Origin: Chloroflexota bacterium
GTDB lineage: Bacteria > Chloroflexota > Dormibacteria > CF-121
Direction of reading: 5' to 3'
Assembly (NCBI GenBank): GCA_005889395.1
Contig: VBFX01000161.1
Coordinates: forward strand, 1 to 11,264
DNA: 11,264 bases
In this document: piece by piece, positions 1 to 7,087 of the stretch
Layout of the letters: each line of letters begins with the position of its first letter
Position numbering within the stretch: position 1 is the stretch's first letter
Notes under the pieces: model-generated
What the model saw: the letters and a program-made list of their open reading frames with translations, nothing else
Told to the model about the DNA's origin: nothing
The model's database searches: none
Program-made: the position numbers and the translations under genes

Positions 1-1739
1 TCCACGAGGACTACGACCTGACGAACTATGCGACCCACCCGGCGCGGCTTCTGCTGGAAATCCAAATCGAGTCCGATTTCGCCGACGTCTTCGATGTGCG
101 AAACCACCGGTTGATCCGGCGCGGCGATCTCCAGACCACCTGGCGTCCTCGCATCGGGGAACTTCGCAGCACCTATCGCAACCGGAGCTTCCGGCGCGCG
201 TTGCTGGTGAAGGTCGAGAAAGCGGGATCGAAGCCGGAATACGCCAACGGCCGCCTGGTCTTCCTTTGTGAGCTGGCGCCCAGGGCCGAGTGGCACGTCT
301 GCCTCAAGTGGTTGCCGGTCATCGGTCCGCGACCGGCCCGCACACTGCCCTGCCATGCGCTCAGCGGCGAGGCCCGCGTGTTGCATCCGCTGGCGCCCGT
401 CGAGCTGGTGACGAGCCATCCCACTCTGCCCGCGATCTGGCGCCAGGCGGTCGAGGACACCGAAGCGCTGCGCATGGTCGACACGACCGTCAGAGGTGGT
501 GCGTTCGTGCCCGCGGCCGGCATCCCGTGGTTCGTGACCCTGTTTGGCCGCGATTCCCTCGTCGTCTCGATGGAAAGCATCAGCGCCTTTCCCGAGTTCG
601 CGCTGGGCGCCCGGCGAACGCTGGCCCAGGTCCAGGCGACCGACGATGACGCCGAGCAGGACAAGGAGCCGGGGAAGATTCCGCACGAGATCCGCTCCGG
701 CGAGCTGGCCAGTCTGAAGCTGCTCCCCTTCGCGCCCTACTACGGGACGGCGGACGCGACGCCGCTCTTCATCATCGTCCTCTCCTACGCCTACCAGTGG
801 TCGGGTGACGTCGCCTTGCTGCAGCGCTATCGCCGCAATGCGGAAGCCGCACTGAACTGGCTGCTCCAATACGGCGATCTCGACGGCGACGGCTTCCAGG
901 AATACTCACGGCGCTCGAGCCAGGGGATCTTCAACCAGGGTTGGAAGGACTCCTGGGATGCGATCCGGCACGCCGACGGTTCCATTCCGGAGGCCCCGAT
1001 CGCGCTCTGCGAGCTGCAGGGCTACGCCTTCGACGCGCTACTGCGGATGGCGGAAATCTACGACTTGCTCAAAGACCCGGAACGCGCCGCCGACCTCCGG
1101 GAGCGGGCCCGCCGCCTGTACCAGCAGTTCAACGAGGTGTTCTGGTGGGAGGCGGAGGGGACCTACTATCTCGGCCTCGACAAAGAGAAGCGCCCCATGG
1201 AGACGGTGGCATCGAACGCGGGCCACTGCCTGGCCAGCGGCATCGTCCCGCCCGAGCGCGCCGGGCGCGTCGTCGACCGTCTCATGGCCGACGACATGTG
1301 GAGCGGCTGGGGGATCCGAACGCTGTCGACAAAACACCCGGGCTACAACCCCTACTCCTATCATTGCGGGTCGATCTGGCCCCACGACAACGCGACCATC
1401 GCGGGTGGGTTTCGGCGGGCCGGCAGGCACATGGAGGCCCAACGGGTGGCGGAAGGGATCTTCGCCGCCGCCGAGCGCTTCGACGCCTACCGGCTACCCG
1501 AACTCTTCAGTGGTCTGCCGCGGGATGCCGGCGCCTTTCCCGTACCGTACCTGGGGGCCAATGTTCCGCAGGCCTGGGCGGCGGCCGCGGTGTTCCGCCT
1601 GGTCGCGATTCTCTGCGGGATCCACACCGTCGGGCGAACTCGGACCGTTCAGGCGGTGGGCAATACGACCGGCTTCAAAGTCGTCCACGGCCGGCTGCCG
1701 CGGCCGGCGCTCGTGGAGGCCCCGCTCGCCAGAAGCTGA
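1..1739 (+). CDS. Glycogen debranching enzyme (amylo-alpha-1,6-glucosidase), 5' partial
   Basis: Cytoplasmic enzyme expected to hydrolyse alpha-1,6 branch stubs of glycogen or related alpha-glucans. The frame is open from base 3 with no stop, so the gene starts before the window. A GTG at 96 is not the real start: the 31 codons before it read as the end of a GDE_N_bis-type N-terminal domain (DFADVFDVRN around bases 78-104). The C-terminal six-hairpin glucosidase domain (GDE_C, GH133-like) shows AGIPWFVTLFGRDS (from 516), KDSWDAI (from about 945), PIALCELQGYAFDALL (from about 996), YHCGSIWPHDN (from about 1359) and RLPELFSGLPRD (from about 1488). It ends in PQAWAAAAVFRLV plus an atypical tail of about 45 residues; the small beta region I would expect at the end of such proteins is not recognisable. 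About 578 residues are visible. It faces a small membrane gene 19 bp downstream. The family call is firm; exact substrate is inferred. Confidence 0.93.
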   Translation, partial: HEDYDLTNYATHPARLLLEIQIESDFADVFDVRNHRLIRRGDLQTTWRPRIGELRSTYRNRSFRRALLVKVEKAGSKPEYANGRLVFLCELAPRAEWHVCLKWLPVIGPRPARTLPCHALSGEARVLHPLAPVELVTSHPTLPAIWRQAVEDTEALRMVDTTVRGGAFVPAAGIPWFVTLFGRDSLVVSMESISAFPEFALGARRTLAQVQATDDDAEQDKEPGKIPHEIRSGELASLKLLPFAPYYGTADATPLFIIVLSYAYQWSGDVALLQRYRRNAEAALNWLLQYGDLDGDGFQEYSRRSSQGIFNQGWKDSWDAIRHADGSIPEAPIALCELQGYAFDALLRMAEIYDLLKDPERAADLRERARRLYQQFNEVFWWEAEGTYYLGLDKEKRPMETVASNAGHCLASGIVPPERAGRVVDRLMADDMWSGWGIRTLSTKHPGYNPYSYHCGSIWPHDNATIAGGFRRAGRHMEAQRVAEGIFAAAERFDAYRLPELFSGLPRDAGAFPVPYLGANVPQAWAAAAVFRLVAILCGIHTVGRTRTVQAVGNTTGFKVVHGRLPRPALVEAPLARS

Positions 1740-1758
1740 GCCCGCTGAACCCATCAAC

Positions 1759-2118
1759 TCACGGCCGGCGGCCGCGGCGGACCTCGATAACCGCAAAAGC
1801 GAGCCCCGTCAAGGCGACGACCATCGCGATGGCAAAAGTACCGACGGTAAAGGACTGGTAGCAACCGGCGCCGATGCCGGCCGCGCAGCTCGTGGGGCCA
1901 AGAACGTAGGGCAGTAAGAGCAGGGCCGTCGTGACCCCTGCCCCGTACAGCAGCGCGGGCCACCCGCGCCGGCCGCCGCGGTTTCGGAGGAAGAGAACGA
2001 CGGCGAGGGCCAGCCCGGCCAACAGCAGAAGGGCGCCTCCTGAAAAGGCGCTGACAAAACCAATTCCGATGAGAACGCCAGCGACAAGCCAGAGCAGCGG
2101 CTGTCTAATATTTCCCAA
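1759..2118 (-). CDS. Small hypothetical membrane protein, four predicted TM segments
   Basis: I do not recognise a family. The 119-residue frame is strongly hydrophobic, with four likely membrane segments at about residues 8-25, 28-43, 54-72 and 93-110, a basic loop between the second and third (RNRGGRRG) and a basic C-terminus (EVRRGRRP). This pattern of even hydrophobic blocks bounded by Arg argues for a real inner-membrane protein rather than a shadow. The start is a TTG at 2118. No ATG or GTG exists in frame upstream before the stop near 2231, and no clear Shine-Dalgarno precedes it, so the start is uncertain. Its 3' end converges on the debranching enzyme, leaving 19 bp. Its 5' end is divergent from the sugar-binding protein gene across 113 bp. 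No function is assigned. Confidence 0.6.
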   Translation of the reverse strand: MGNIRQPLLWLVAGVLIGIGFVSAFSGGALLLLAGLALAVVLFLRNRGGRRGWPALLYGAGVTTALLLLPYVLGPTSCAAGIGAGCYQSFTVGTFAIAMVVALTGLAFAVIEVRRGRRP

Positions 2119-2134
2119 TACGGCTACACAGATG

Positions 2135-2168
2135 TTGACAGCGGGACGCCCGCCATTAATGCTATAGG
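2135..2168 (+). promoter_or_regulatory. Candidate promoter of the sugar ABC operon
   Basis: A perfect TTGACA box lies at 2135-2140. Downstream is an extended -10-like TGCTATAGG (2160-2168), but the gap between TTGACA and TATAGG is 22 bp, longer than standard. A 16-bp spacer would put the weak hexamer TAATGC at 2157-2162 instead. The region is the only intergenic space before the binding-protein gene. Direction and exact -10 are inferred. Confidence 0.35.
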
Positions 2169-2190
2169 GTATCCCGATTGGAAGGCGGGC
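2141..2190. repeat. Overlapping inverted repeats, possible operator
   Basis: Two dyads share an arm. The first, GCGGG-ACG-CCCGC at 2141-2153, starts directly after the TTGACA box. The second pairs GCCCGCC (2148-2154) with GGCGGGC (2184-2190), leaving a 29-base centre that contains GGG-TAT-CCC (2167-2175). Position around a putative promoter suggests a repressor site, as is common before CUT1 sugar transporters regulated by LacI-type proteins. No regulator gene is in the window, so the role is inferred. Confidence 0.3.
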
Positions 2191-2231
2191 TTGGGCGTTA
2201 GAGAGGACGGGAAGTACCTGGAGGTGTATTC

Positions 2232-3491
2232 ATGCGATCAATGCGGCTCGGCTTAGCGCTGGCTGCGGTGGGGTCGGTGTTGCTGGCCGCCTGCGGCGGA
2301 GGCAACAACGCCGGCGGCGGTGCCACCAACGAGGCGGACGTCACTGGAACGATCCGGGCAGCCAACTGGGGGGGCAACCCGACAGAGAACTCCCTGGTCA
2401 AGAAGTACGAGGCGGACTTCATGGCCAAGTACCCCAAGATCAAGGTCACCCAGGAGGAGATCCCTGACCACTTCGAAGACAAGATCAAGACCGAGATGTC
2501 GGCCAACAACGAGCCTGACGCCATGTACGTCAGCACGGCGCTGATGAACTTCGCGGCACCAAACGGCCGCCTGCTCGACCTGAACCCGCTGATGTCGAAG
2601 TGGGGCGTCACTGCCGACGAGTTCATCCCGACCCTCATGACACCGTGGCAGCTGAAGGGCAAGCAGTATGCCCTGCCCAAAGACTTCGGCGACCTCGTGC
2701 TCTTCTATAACAAGACGATGTTCACGGCGGCCGGCCTGCAAACGCCTACATCGTGGGACGACATCAAGTCGGCGGCGAAGACGCTGACCAAGGGGTCGGT
2801 CAAGGGCCTCAGCTTGCCCGCCGACGCCGCGCGCTTCGGCGCATTCCTCTTCGGTTACGGCGGGCAGGTGCTGTCGAGTGACAAGACGAAGGCCGTCTTC
2901 AACGATTCCAAGGCTCAGGATGCGCTGACCTTCTATAGCTCGTTCCAGCTCCAGGACAAGAGCTCGGATCTCCCCGACAAGCTCGGCGCGACCTGGCCCG
3001 GCGACGCGTTCGGTAAGCAAAAGGCCGCGATGGTCATCGAAGGCGGCTGGCTGATCCCGTACATGCACGACACATATCCGTCCGTGTCGTATGGAAGCAT
3101 CAAGCTCCCGAAGTTCCCGGTCAAAGAATCCAGCCTGCTGTTCACGAACGGCTGGGGTTGCTCGGCGAAGACGAAGAACCAGGACGCCTGCATGCTGTTC
3201 GTCAAGTACATGACGGGCAAGGTCGTCCAGCAGCAGGTGCTGCAAAGCGGATTCGCCCTGCCGTCGCGCAAAGACCTGGGTACTGATCCTGCGATCACTT
3301 CGAATCCCGATGTCAAGAATCTTTTCGACAGCGCGACCTTTGCGACTGCGTGGACGTTCGGACCGCATGAGTCCAAGGTCAACGACGCGCAGAACAACGC
3401 CATCCAGTCCGTACTTCTCGGGAAATCTAACGTCAAGTCGGCATTGGACACAGCTGTTTCGGACGCGAACAGCGCCTTGTCTGGAGGATGA
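2232..3491 (+). CDS. CUT1-type sugar ABC transporter solute-binding lipoprotein
   Basis: Extracytoplasmic lipoprotein that captures a sugar or oligosaccharide for import. The 419-residue product starts with a lipoprotein signal peptide: two Arg in the first five residues, a hydrophobic core, lipobox LLAAC with the lipidated Cys at 21, then a Gly/Asn linker. The mature part fits family 1 solute-binding proteins (SBP_bac_1/8): TGTIRAANWGG at the first strand, then LPKDFGDLVLFYNKTMFTAAGL with TSWDD near residues 149-178, and a FGKQKAAMVIEGGW segment near 257-270, all typical of the family. ATG at 2232 has a good ribosome site, GGAGGTG at 2220-2226, five bases upstream. Both permease genes follow on the same strand, giving the usual binding-protein/permease/permease order. 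The substrate cannot be read from sequence; nearby glucan and GH130 genes suggest an oligosaccharide. Confidence 0.93.
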   Translation: MRSMRLGLALAAVGSVLLAACGGGNNAGGGATNEADVTGTIRAANWGGNPTENSLVKKYEADFMAKYPKIKVTQEEIPDHFEDKIKTEMSANNEPDAMYVSTALMNFAAPNGRLLDLNPLMSKWGVTADEFIPTLMTPWQLKGKQYALPKDFGDLVLFYNKTMFTAAGLQTPTSWDDIKSAAKTLTKGSVKGLSLPADAARFGAFLFGYGGQVLSSDKTKAVFNDSKAQDALTFYSSFQLQDKSSDLPDKLGATWPGDAFGKQKAAMVIEGGWLIPYMHDTYPSVSYGSIKLPKFPVKESSLLFTNGWGCSAKTKNQDACMLFVKYMTGKVVQQQVLQSGFALPSRKDLGTDPAITSNPDVKNLFDSATFATAWTFGPHESKVNDAQNNAIQSVLLGKSNVKSALDTAVSDANSALSGG

Positions 3492-3536
3492 TCGAGGGTA
3501 AGCTGTAATTAGCTAGCGAGGAAAGGGAGGACGAAG

Positions 3537-4481
3537 ATGGCGGTATCCGTGGCGCCAAACGCGCCCGCGCCCACGGCCAAAGTCAGCCGGCGATCGAAGG
3601 GCGGTGGAATGGCCATCGCGCAGCGTCGCGCCGGACTGCTCTTCGTCACTCCCTACATCCTCTTCTTCCTGCTCCTTCAGCTCGCCGCCTTTGGTTTCGC
3701 GATCTGGGTGAGCTTCCATCACTACGACCTGCTGGCGCTTGATAACCCGTTCGTCGGATTGCGCAACTACGCGCGCCTGACGGTCAACCAGGACTTCCTG
3801 ATCGCGTTGCGCAATACGACGGAGTACGCGGTGGTTGTCGTCATCCTCCAGACCGCATTTGCCCTCTTGCTGGCGGTCCTGCTCAACGCCAAGATCAAGG
3901 GTCGTAATTTCTTCCGCACAACCTGGTACACACCATCAGTTGCGTCCTCCGTCGTCATCTCGATGATCTTTCTCTATGTGTATCACCCGACGGGGCTATT
4001 GAATAGCATTCTCGGGCTCGTCGGGATTCACACCACCGAGGCGTACCTGCAGAGCACCACCTGGGCGCTGCCGGCGATCATGTTCCTCAACGTCTGGACC
4101 ACCGCGCCGACCTTCATGCTGATGTTCCTGGCGGCGTTGCAGGACATTCCGAAGGAGATTTACGAGGCGTCCATGGTCGATGGCGCCAGCGCGGTGCGCA
4201 AGTTCTTCAGCATCACGGTCCCTTTGCTTCGTCCCATCATCTTCCTGGTGGTCTCTCTCGGCATCATCGGCGCCTTCCAGATCTTCGACCAGGCCTTCAT
4301 CATGACCAAGGGAGGGCCGCTAAAGGCGACGCTCACAGTGGCCCTTCTGATTTACGACAACCTGTTCGTTGACACGGGTGCGGTTGGGATCGCCTGCGCC
4401 GAAGCGATCGTGCTCGGAATCATCATCTTCGCCTTGACGCTGATTTCCCGAAGGGTCATCGACACCAAGATCGAGTACTGA
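3537..4481 (+). CDS. CUT1 sugar ABC transporter permease (MalF/UgpA type)
   Basis: Inner-membrane channel subunit pairing with the next gene's product. The 314-residue protein has a short polar N-terminus, then about six membrane segments starting near residue 33 (LLFVTPYILFFLLLQ). The cytoplasmic EAA loop that contacts the ATPase is at residues 210-233 (EASMVDGAS, ending VPLLRP). It is followed by FDQAFIMTKGGP (250-261), a hallmark of MalF-type CUT1 permeases. ATG at 3537 has AGGGAGG (3524-3530) six bases upstream; a later in-frame Met at 25 is less well supported. It lies 45 bp after the binding protein and one base before the second permease, so the three are likely one transcript. No ATPase is encoded nearby. 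Confidence 0.93.
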   Translation: MAVSVAPNAPAPTAKVSRRSKGGGMAIAQRRAGLLFVTPYILFFLLLQLAAFGFAIWVSFHHYDLLALDNPFVGLRNYARLTVNQDFLIALRNTTEYAVVVVILQTAFALLLAVLLNAKIKGRNFFRTTWYTPSVASSVVISMIFLYVYHPTGLLNSILGLVGIHTTEAYLQSTTWALPAIMFLNVWTTAPTFMLMFLAALQDIPKEIYEASMVDGASAVRKFFSITVPLLRPIIFLVVSLGIIGAFQIFDQAFIMTKGGPLKATLTVALLIYDNLFVDTGAVGIACAEAIVLGIIIFALTLISRRVIDTKIEY

Positions 4482-4482
4482 G

Positions 4483-5397
4483 ATGAGTATTGCTAGCAGA
4501 CTCGAGCCTGGCGCGGTCGTAGTCCCGACCTTAGCGGAAGGCCGTCAGCCGCGCCCCGCCGAAGATTCGACCGAGCGCGTCAATCGGCTCGAGATCGTGG
4601 TCCGCTACGCCCTGTATATCGTCATCACACTTTTCCTGTTCGTCCCGTTCGTGATGACGGTGCTCTCGTCGTTCAAGACCTCGGCGGAGGTCATCGCCTT
4701 CCCGCCGACCTTCCTCCCGTCGGTCTGGCACCCAGAGAATTATCTGAATGTATTGACGCAGATCAGCGGCTTCCCGCGCATGGTCTTCAACAGCTTCTTC
4801 GTCACGTTCGTGGTTGTCGCGCTCAACCTCTTCTTTGACTCTCTCGTTGGGTATGCGTTTGCGCGCCTGGAGTTCCCGTTCAAGAACACGCTGTTCGCGA
4901 TCATGATCGCGACGATGGTAATCCCCGGCTTTGTCTTTATCGTTCCCCGCTACATCATGCTGCTCAATGCCCACCTCGTCGACACCTACTTTGCGTTCAT
5001 GGTCCTCTACTTCTTGCAGCCGGCCTACATCCTGCTGATGACGCAGTTCTTCAAGAGCATTCCACGCGATCTGGAGGAGGCGGCCATCGTTGACGGCCTG
5101 GGGTGGTTCGGGATCTTCTGGAAAATCATCCTGCCTTTGGCCCGCCCGGCACTCCTCGCGACCGGCATTCTGACGTTCCAGGGGATGTGGAACAACTTCC
5201 TCGATTGGGTCATTTACATGCAGTCGCCAACCATGCAGAACATCCAGCTCGGGCTGGTCTCCTTCCGCGGCCAGTATCAAAACCAGTGGAACCTCATCAT
5301 GGCCGGCTCCGTGCTCGCGATCCTGCCCATCCTGATCATCTATGTCGCCGGCCAGAAATACTTCGTCGGCGGCGCCGCGACCAGCGGCATGAAATAG
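4483..5397 (+). CDS. CUT1 sugar ABC transporter permease (MalG/UgpE type)
   Basis: Second channel subunit of the sugar importer. The 304-residue product has a polar N-terminal extension of about 35 residues, then a first membrane helix (about 40-62) ending in the conserved SSFKTSAEV. The EAA loop is at residues 198-218 (EEAAIVDGLG, ending ILPLARP). The C-terminus QKYFVGGAATSGMK is the common MalG-type ending. The ATG follows the previous stop by one base without a strong Shine-Dalgarno, suggesting translational coupling. The TAG stop at 5395-5397 is one base from the stop of the opposing GH130 gene, so there is no space for a dedicated intergenic terminator. Confidence 0.93.
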   Translation: MSIASRLEPGAVVVPTLAEGRQPRPAEDSTERVNRLEIVVRYALYIVITLFLFVPFVMTVLSSFKTSAEVIAFPPTFLPSVWHPENYLNVLTQISGFPRMVFNSFFVTFVVVALNLFFDSLVGYAFARLEFPFKNTLFAIMIATMVIPGFVFIVPRYIMLLNAHLVDTYFAFMVLYFLQPAYILLMTQFFKSIPRDLEEAAIVDGLGWFGIFWKIILPLARPALLATGILTFQGMWNNFLDWVIYMQSPTMQNIQLGLVSFRGQYQNQWNLIMAGSVLAILPILIIYVAGQKYFVGGAATSGMK

Positions 5398-5398
5398 C

Positions 5399-6466
5399 TC
5401 AGCTAATACGACGGAGCCGGGCTGCCCCGATGCGGGAATCGGCCATGCCGTAGTAGACGTCGGCCTCGCCGCCTTCACGCACATCGATGGCGGTGGGGAA
5501 GACCACATTGCCAACGGTTCCCTCGCGTTCCTCCGTGGTCTGTGGCTCGAGCAGCGGCACCTGCGAGCGGGAGAGAATGTGGCTCACATCCTGAGGATCG
5601 AGCAGCATCGCCCCAGCAACGTAGCGCACCGGAGCTGGCTCTCCTGGGCGAGCCTCGCCCCTGGTCACGCCATGATGGACGATCAGCCAGCCATCGGGAA
5701 CGCGGATTGGCGGTGTGCCGCCCCCGATCTTGGCGGCTTCCCAGGATTGCTGTGGCTGCGCCACCTGGCGGTGCCCGCCGAGCCGGGTCAGCGCACGTAG
5801 ATCGCCCTTCACCGCATCAGCCGGCGCGAACGATACCCAGATACTGTGACGCCGGTCCGTCACGCCGGCAGGCAAGAGGGGGTCGCCATCCGGGCGGATC
5901 CACGAGGGGTTCCACATTGGCCGATGCAGCATGGCATAGGCCGGTTTGCCATCGGGGCCGGGCACGGGCTCGGGGAAGAACATCGCGTCCTTGTTGGGGT
6001 AGAGGTTCAGGTCCGTCCGCAGGGAGGATTGATAGTCGAACGAAACCGGGCCAAGCCGCTCCCAACTGGTCAGGTCGCGACTGATGGCGAGCCCGATGCG
6101 CGGACCGAGCGGGCCGTACGCGGCATAAGCCATGACATACGTCTCCAGGCTTTCGATGAAAGTGATCCTTGGATCCTCGACGCCTGCCGTGACCGTGTTC
6201 TGCTCCCAGGCCTCGTCGGGTTCCAGGACGACACCGAGCCGTTCGACCCCCGAGGGCCTGCCATCTCCGTCAAACAGCACCCGCGCGCGTCCGATCCGCG
6301 AGAAGTTGCCGCGCGCAACGAGGCGCGGAAAGAGGTAAAGCTTGCCGTCGCGAGTCCTCGCGGTTGCCGGGTTGAGCACGCCCTCAACCTCCTGTGGATC
6401 ACCGGGCCGCGGCTCCATCACGATGCCGAGTCGCTCGAGCCGATACGGCGGTGCCTTCAGCGACAC
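5399..6466 (-). CDS. GH130-family glycoside phosphorylase/hydrolase (beta-mannoside type)
   Basis: Likely cytoplasmic five-bladed propeller enzyme that phosphorolyses, or less often hydrolyses, beta-mannosidic oligosaccharides; no signal peptide is visible. The chosen GTG at 6466 gives 355 residues, normal for GH130. The open frame continues upstream to 6613, but that part overlaps livF in another frame and reads as low-complexity shadow. Family marks are EGVLNPA (28-34), GVEDPR with Asp98 as the probable catalytic acid (95-100), YGPLGPRIGLA (117-126), NKDAMFFPE (158-166), GWLIVHHGV (259-267), VGNVVFPTAI (318-327) and YYGMAD (338-343). Lys159 and the His264/265 pair sit where the phosphorylases bind phosphate, which favours phosphorolysis by inference. 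It lies 19 nt after livF on the same strand, joined to the amino-acid transporter unit, and converges on the sugar permease. Only a weak Shine-Dalgarno is visible. Substrate is not determined. Confidence 0.85.
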   Translation of the reverse strand: MSLKAPPYRLERLGIVMEPRPGDPQEVEGVLNPATARTRDGKLYLFPRLVARGNFSRIGRARVLFDGDGRPSGVERLGVVLEPDEAWEQNTVTAGVEDPRITFIESLETYVMAYAAYGPLGPRIGLAISRDLTSWERLGPVSFDYQSSLRTDLNLYPNKDAMFFPEPVPGPDGKPAYAMLHRPMWNPSWIRPDGDPLLPAGVTDRRHSIWVSFAPADAVKGDLRALTRLGGHRQVAQPQQSWEAAKIGGGTPPIRVPDGWLIVHHGVTRGEARPGEPAPVRYVAGAMLLDPQDVSHILSRSQVPLLEPQTTEEREGTVGNVVFPTAIDVREGGEADVYYGMADSRIGAARLRRIS

Positions 6467-6485
6467 GGGCGGATTCTCTGGTCCT

Positions 6486-7087
6486 TTAGACGCCAAGATA
6501 AGCCTTGCGGACGGCCGGATCCCGGCGCAGGTCGGACGCGCGACCGTGCATGGCGATGCGGCCATTTTCGAGCACGTAGCCGCGGTCGGCGATGTCGAGC
6601 GCCAGTACCACATCCTGCTCCACCAGCAGTACCGCCGTGCCGTCCTGGTTGATCGCCTTGACGATCTCCATCACCCGGTCGACGATATTGGGTGCGAGAC
6701 CGAGCGATGGCTCGTCGATCATGAGCAACGTCGGCCGCGCCATCAACCCGCGCCCGATCGCCACCATCTGCTGCTCGCCGCCCGACAGGGTCCCGGCTTC
6801 GCGATCGAGCTTGTCGCACAAGGCCGGAAAGTAGCCGAGGATCCGCTCGAGATCCTCCCGAACCCGCCGGTCGTGGCGACGGTAGGCACCCAGCAGGAGG
6901 TTGCGCTCGACCGTCATGGTGCGCGCACCAGGCCGGAAAGCGCACCCAAGAGCGTCGACTTCCCCGCACCATTGGCGCCGATCAGGGCGACCAGCTCACC
7001 CGTGGCGAGCTCGAGATCGACCTCGAAGAGGACGGGCGTCGTGCCGAACCCGGCGGTGAGCTTGTCCACCTGGAGCAGCGAACTCAT
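6486..7087 (-). pseudogene. livF: livF, branched-chain amino acid ABC ATPase, internally deleted and frame-disrupted
   Basis: Normally a cytoplasmic ATPase of about 235 residues working with LivG. The ATG at 7087-7085 overlaps the livG stop (ATGA) and has AGGAGA just upstream. The first 57 codons read a normal LivF N-terminus through Walker A GANGAGKST (37-45) and SGLVRAP, then hit TGA (6916-6914). A second frame starts at the overlapping ATG 6917-6915 as MTVERNLLLGAY and runs 143 residues: signature LSGGEQQ (44-50), Walker B LLMIDEP (64-70), VEQD at the H-loop, C-terminal AYLGV. Compared with the E. coli LivF I remember, about 37 residues are missing between the two parts, including the VPEGR/Q-loop region. 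A net loss near 110 nt with length 1 modulo 3 explains the frame change. Either a true deletion or an assembly fault. Reinitiation could make the C-terminal piece, but an active ATPase is unlikely. Confidence 0.85.
6917..6930. repeat. Perfect 14-bp palindrome at the livF break
   Basis: TGGTGCGCGCACCA reads identically on both strands. It covers the join between the Walker A part and the MTVE part of livF, right where residues are missing. Such a dyad could have helped a replication-slippage deletion, or it could be a chance product of the join. Confidence 0.7.

Noticed and set aside
941..1917. Two further + strand frames of about 300 codons inside the debranching enzyme
   Set aside because: Arg/Pro/Ser-rich shadow translations over well-conserved GDE motifs in the main frame.
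2253..3368. - strand open frame of 371 codons opposite the binding protein
   Set aside because: Antisense shadow of a confidently recognised lipoprotein; Arg/Leu-rich with no motif.
3492..3536. AGCT-GTAATT-AGCT dyad between the binding protein and first permease
   Set aside because: Arms are only four bases and self-complementary; too weak to call a terminator or processing site.
5365..5381. GC-rich palindrome near the 3' end of the second permease considered as a terminator
   Set aside because: It has no loop, no following T-run on either strand, and lies in coding sequence for the conserved C-terminus.
4531..5514. - strand open frame of 327 codons opposite the second sugar permease
   Set aside because: Its highly charged composition (Glu/Arg/Asp repeats) is the mirror of hydrophobic membrane codons; no family signal.
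6467..6613. N-terminal extension of the GH130 frame by 49 codons
   Set aside because: It overlaps the livF 3' end in another frame and does not resemble the family's N-terminus, which begins near the GTG at 6466.
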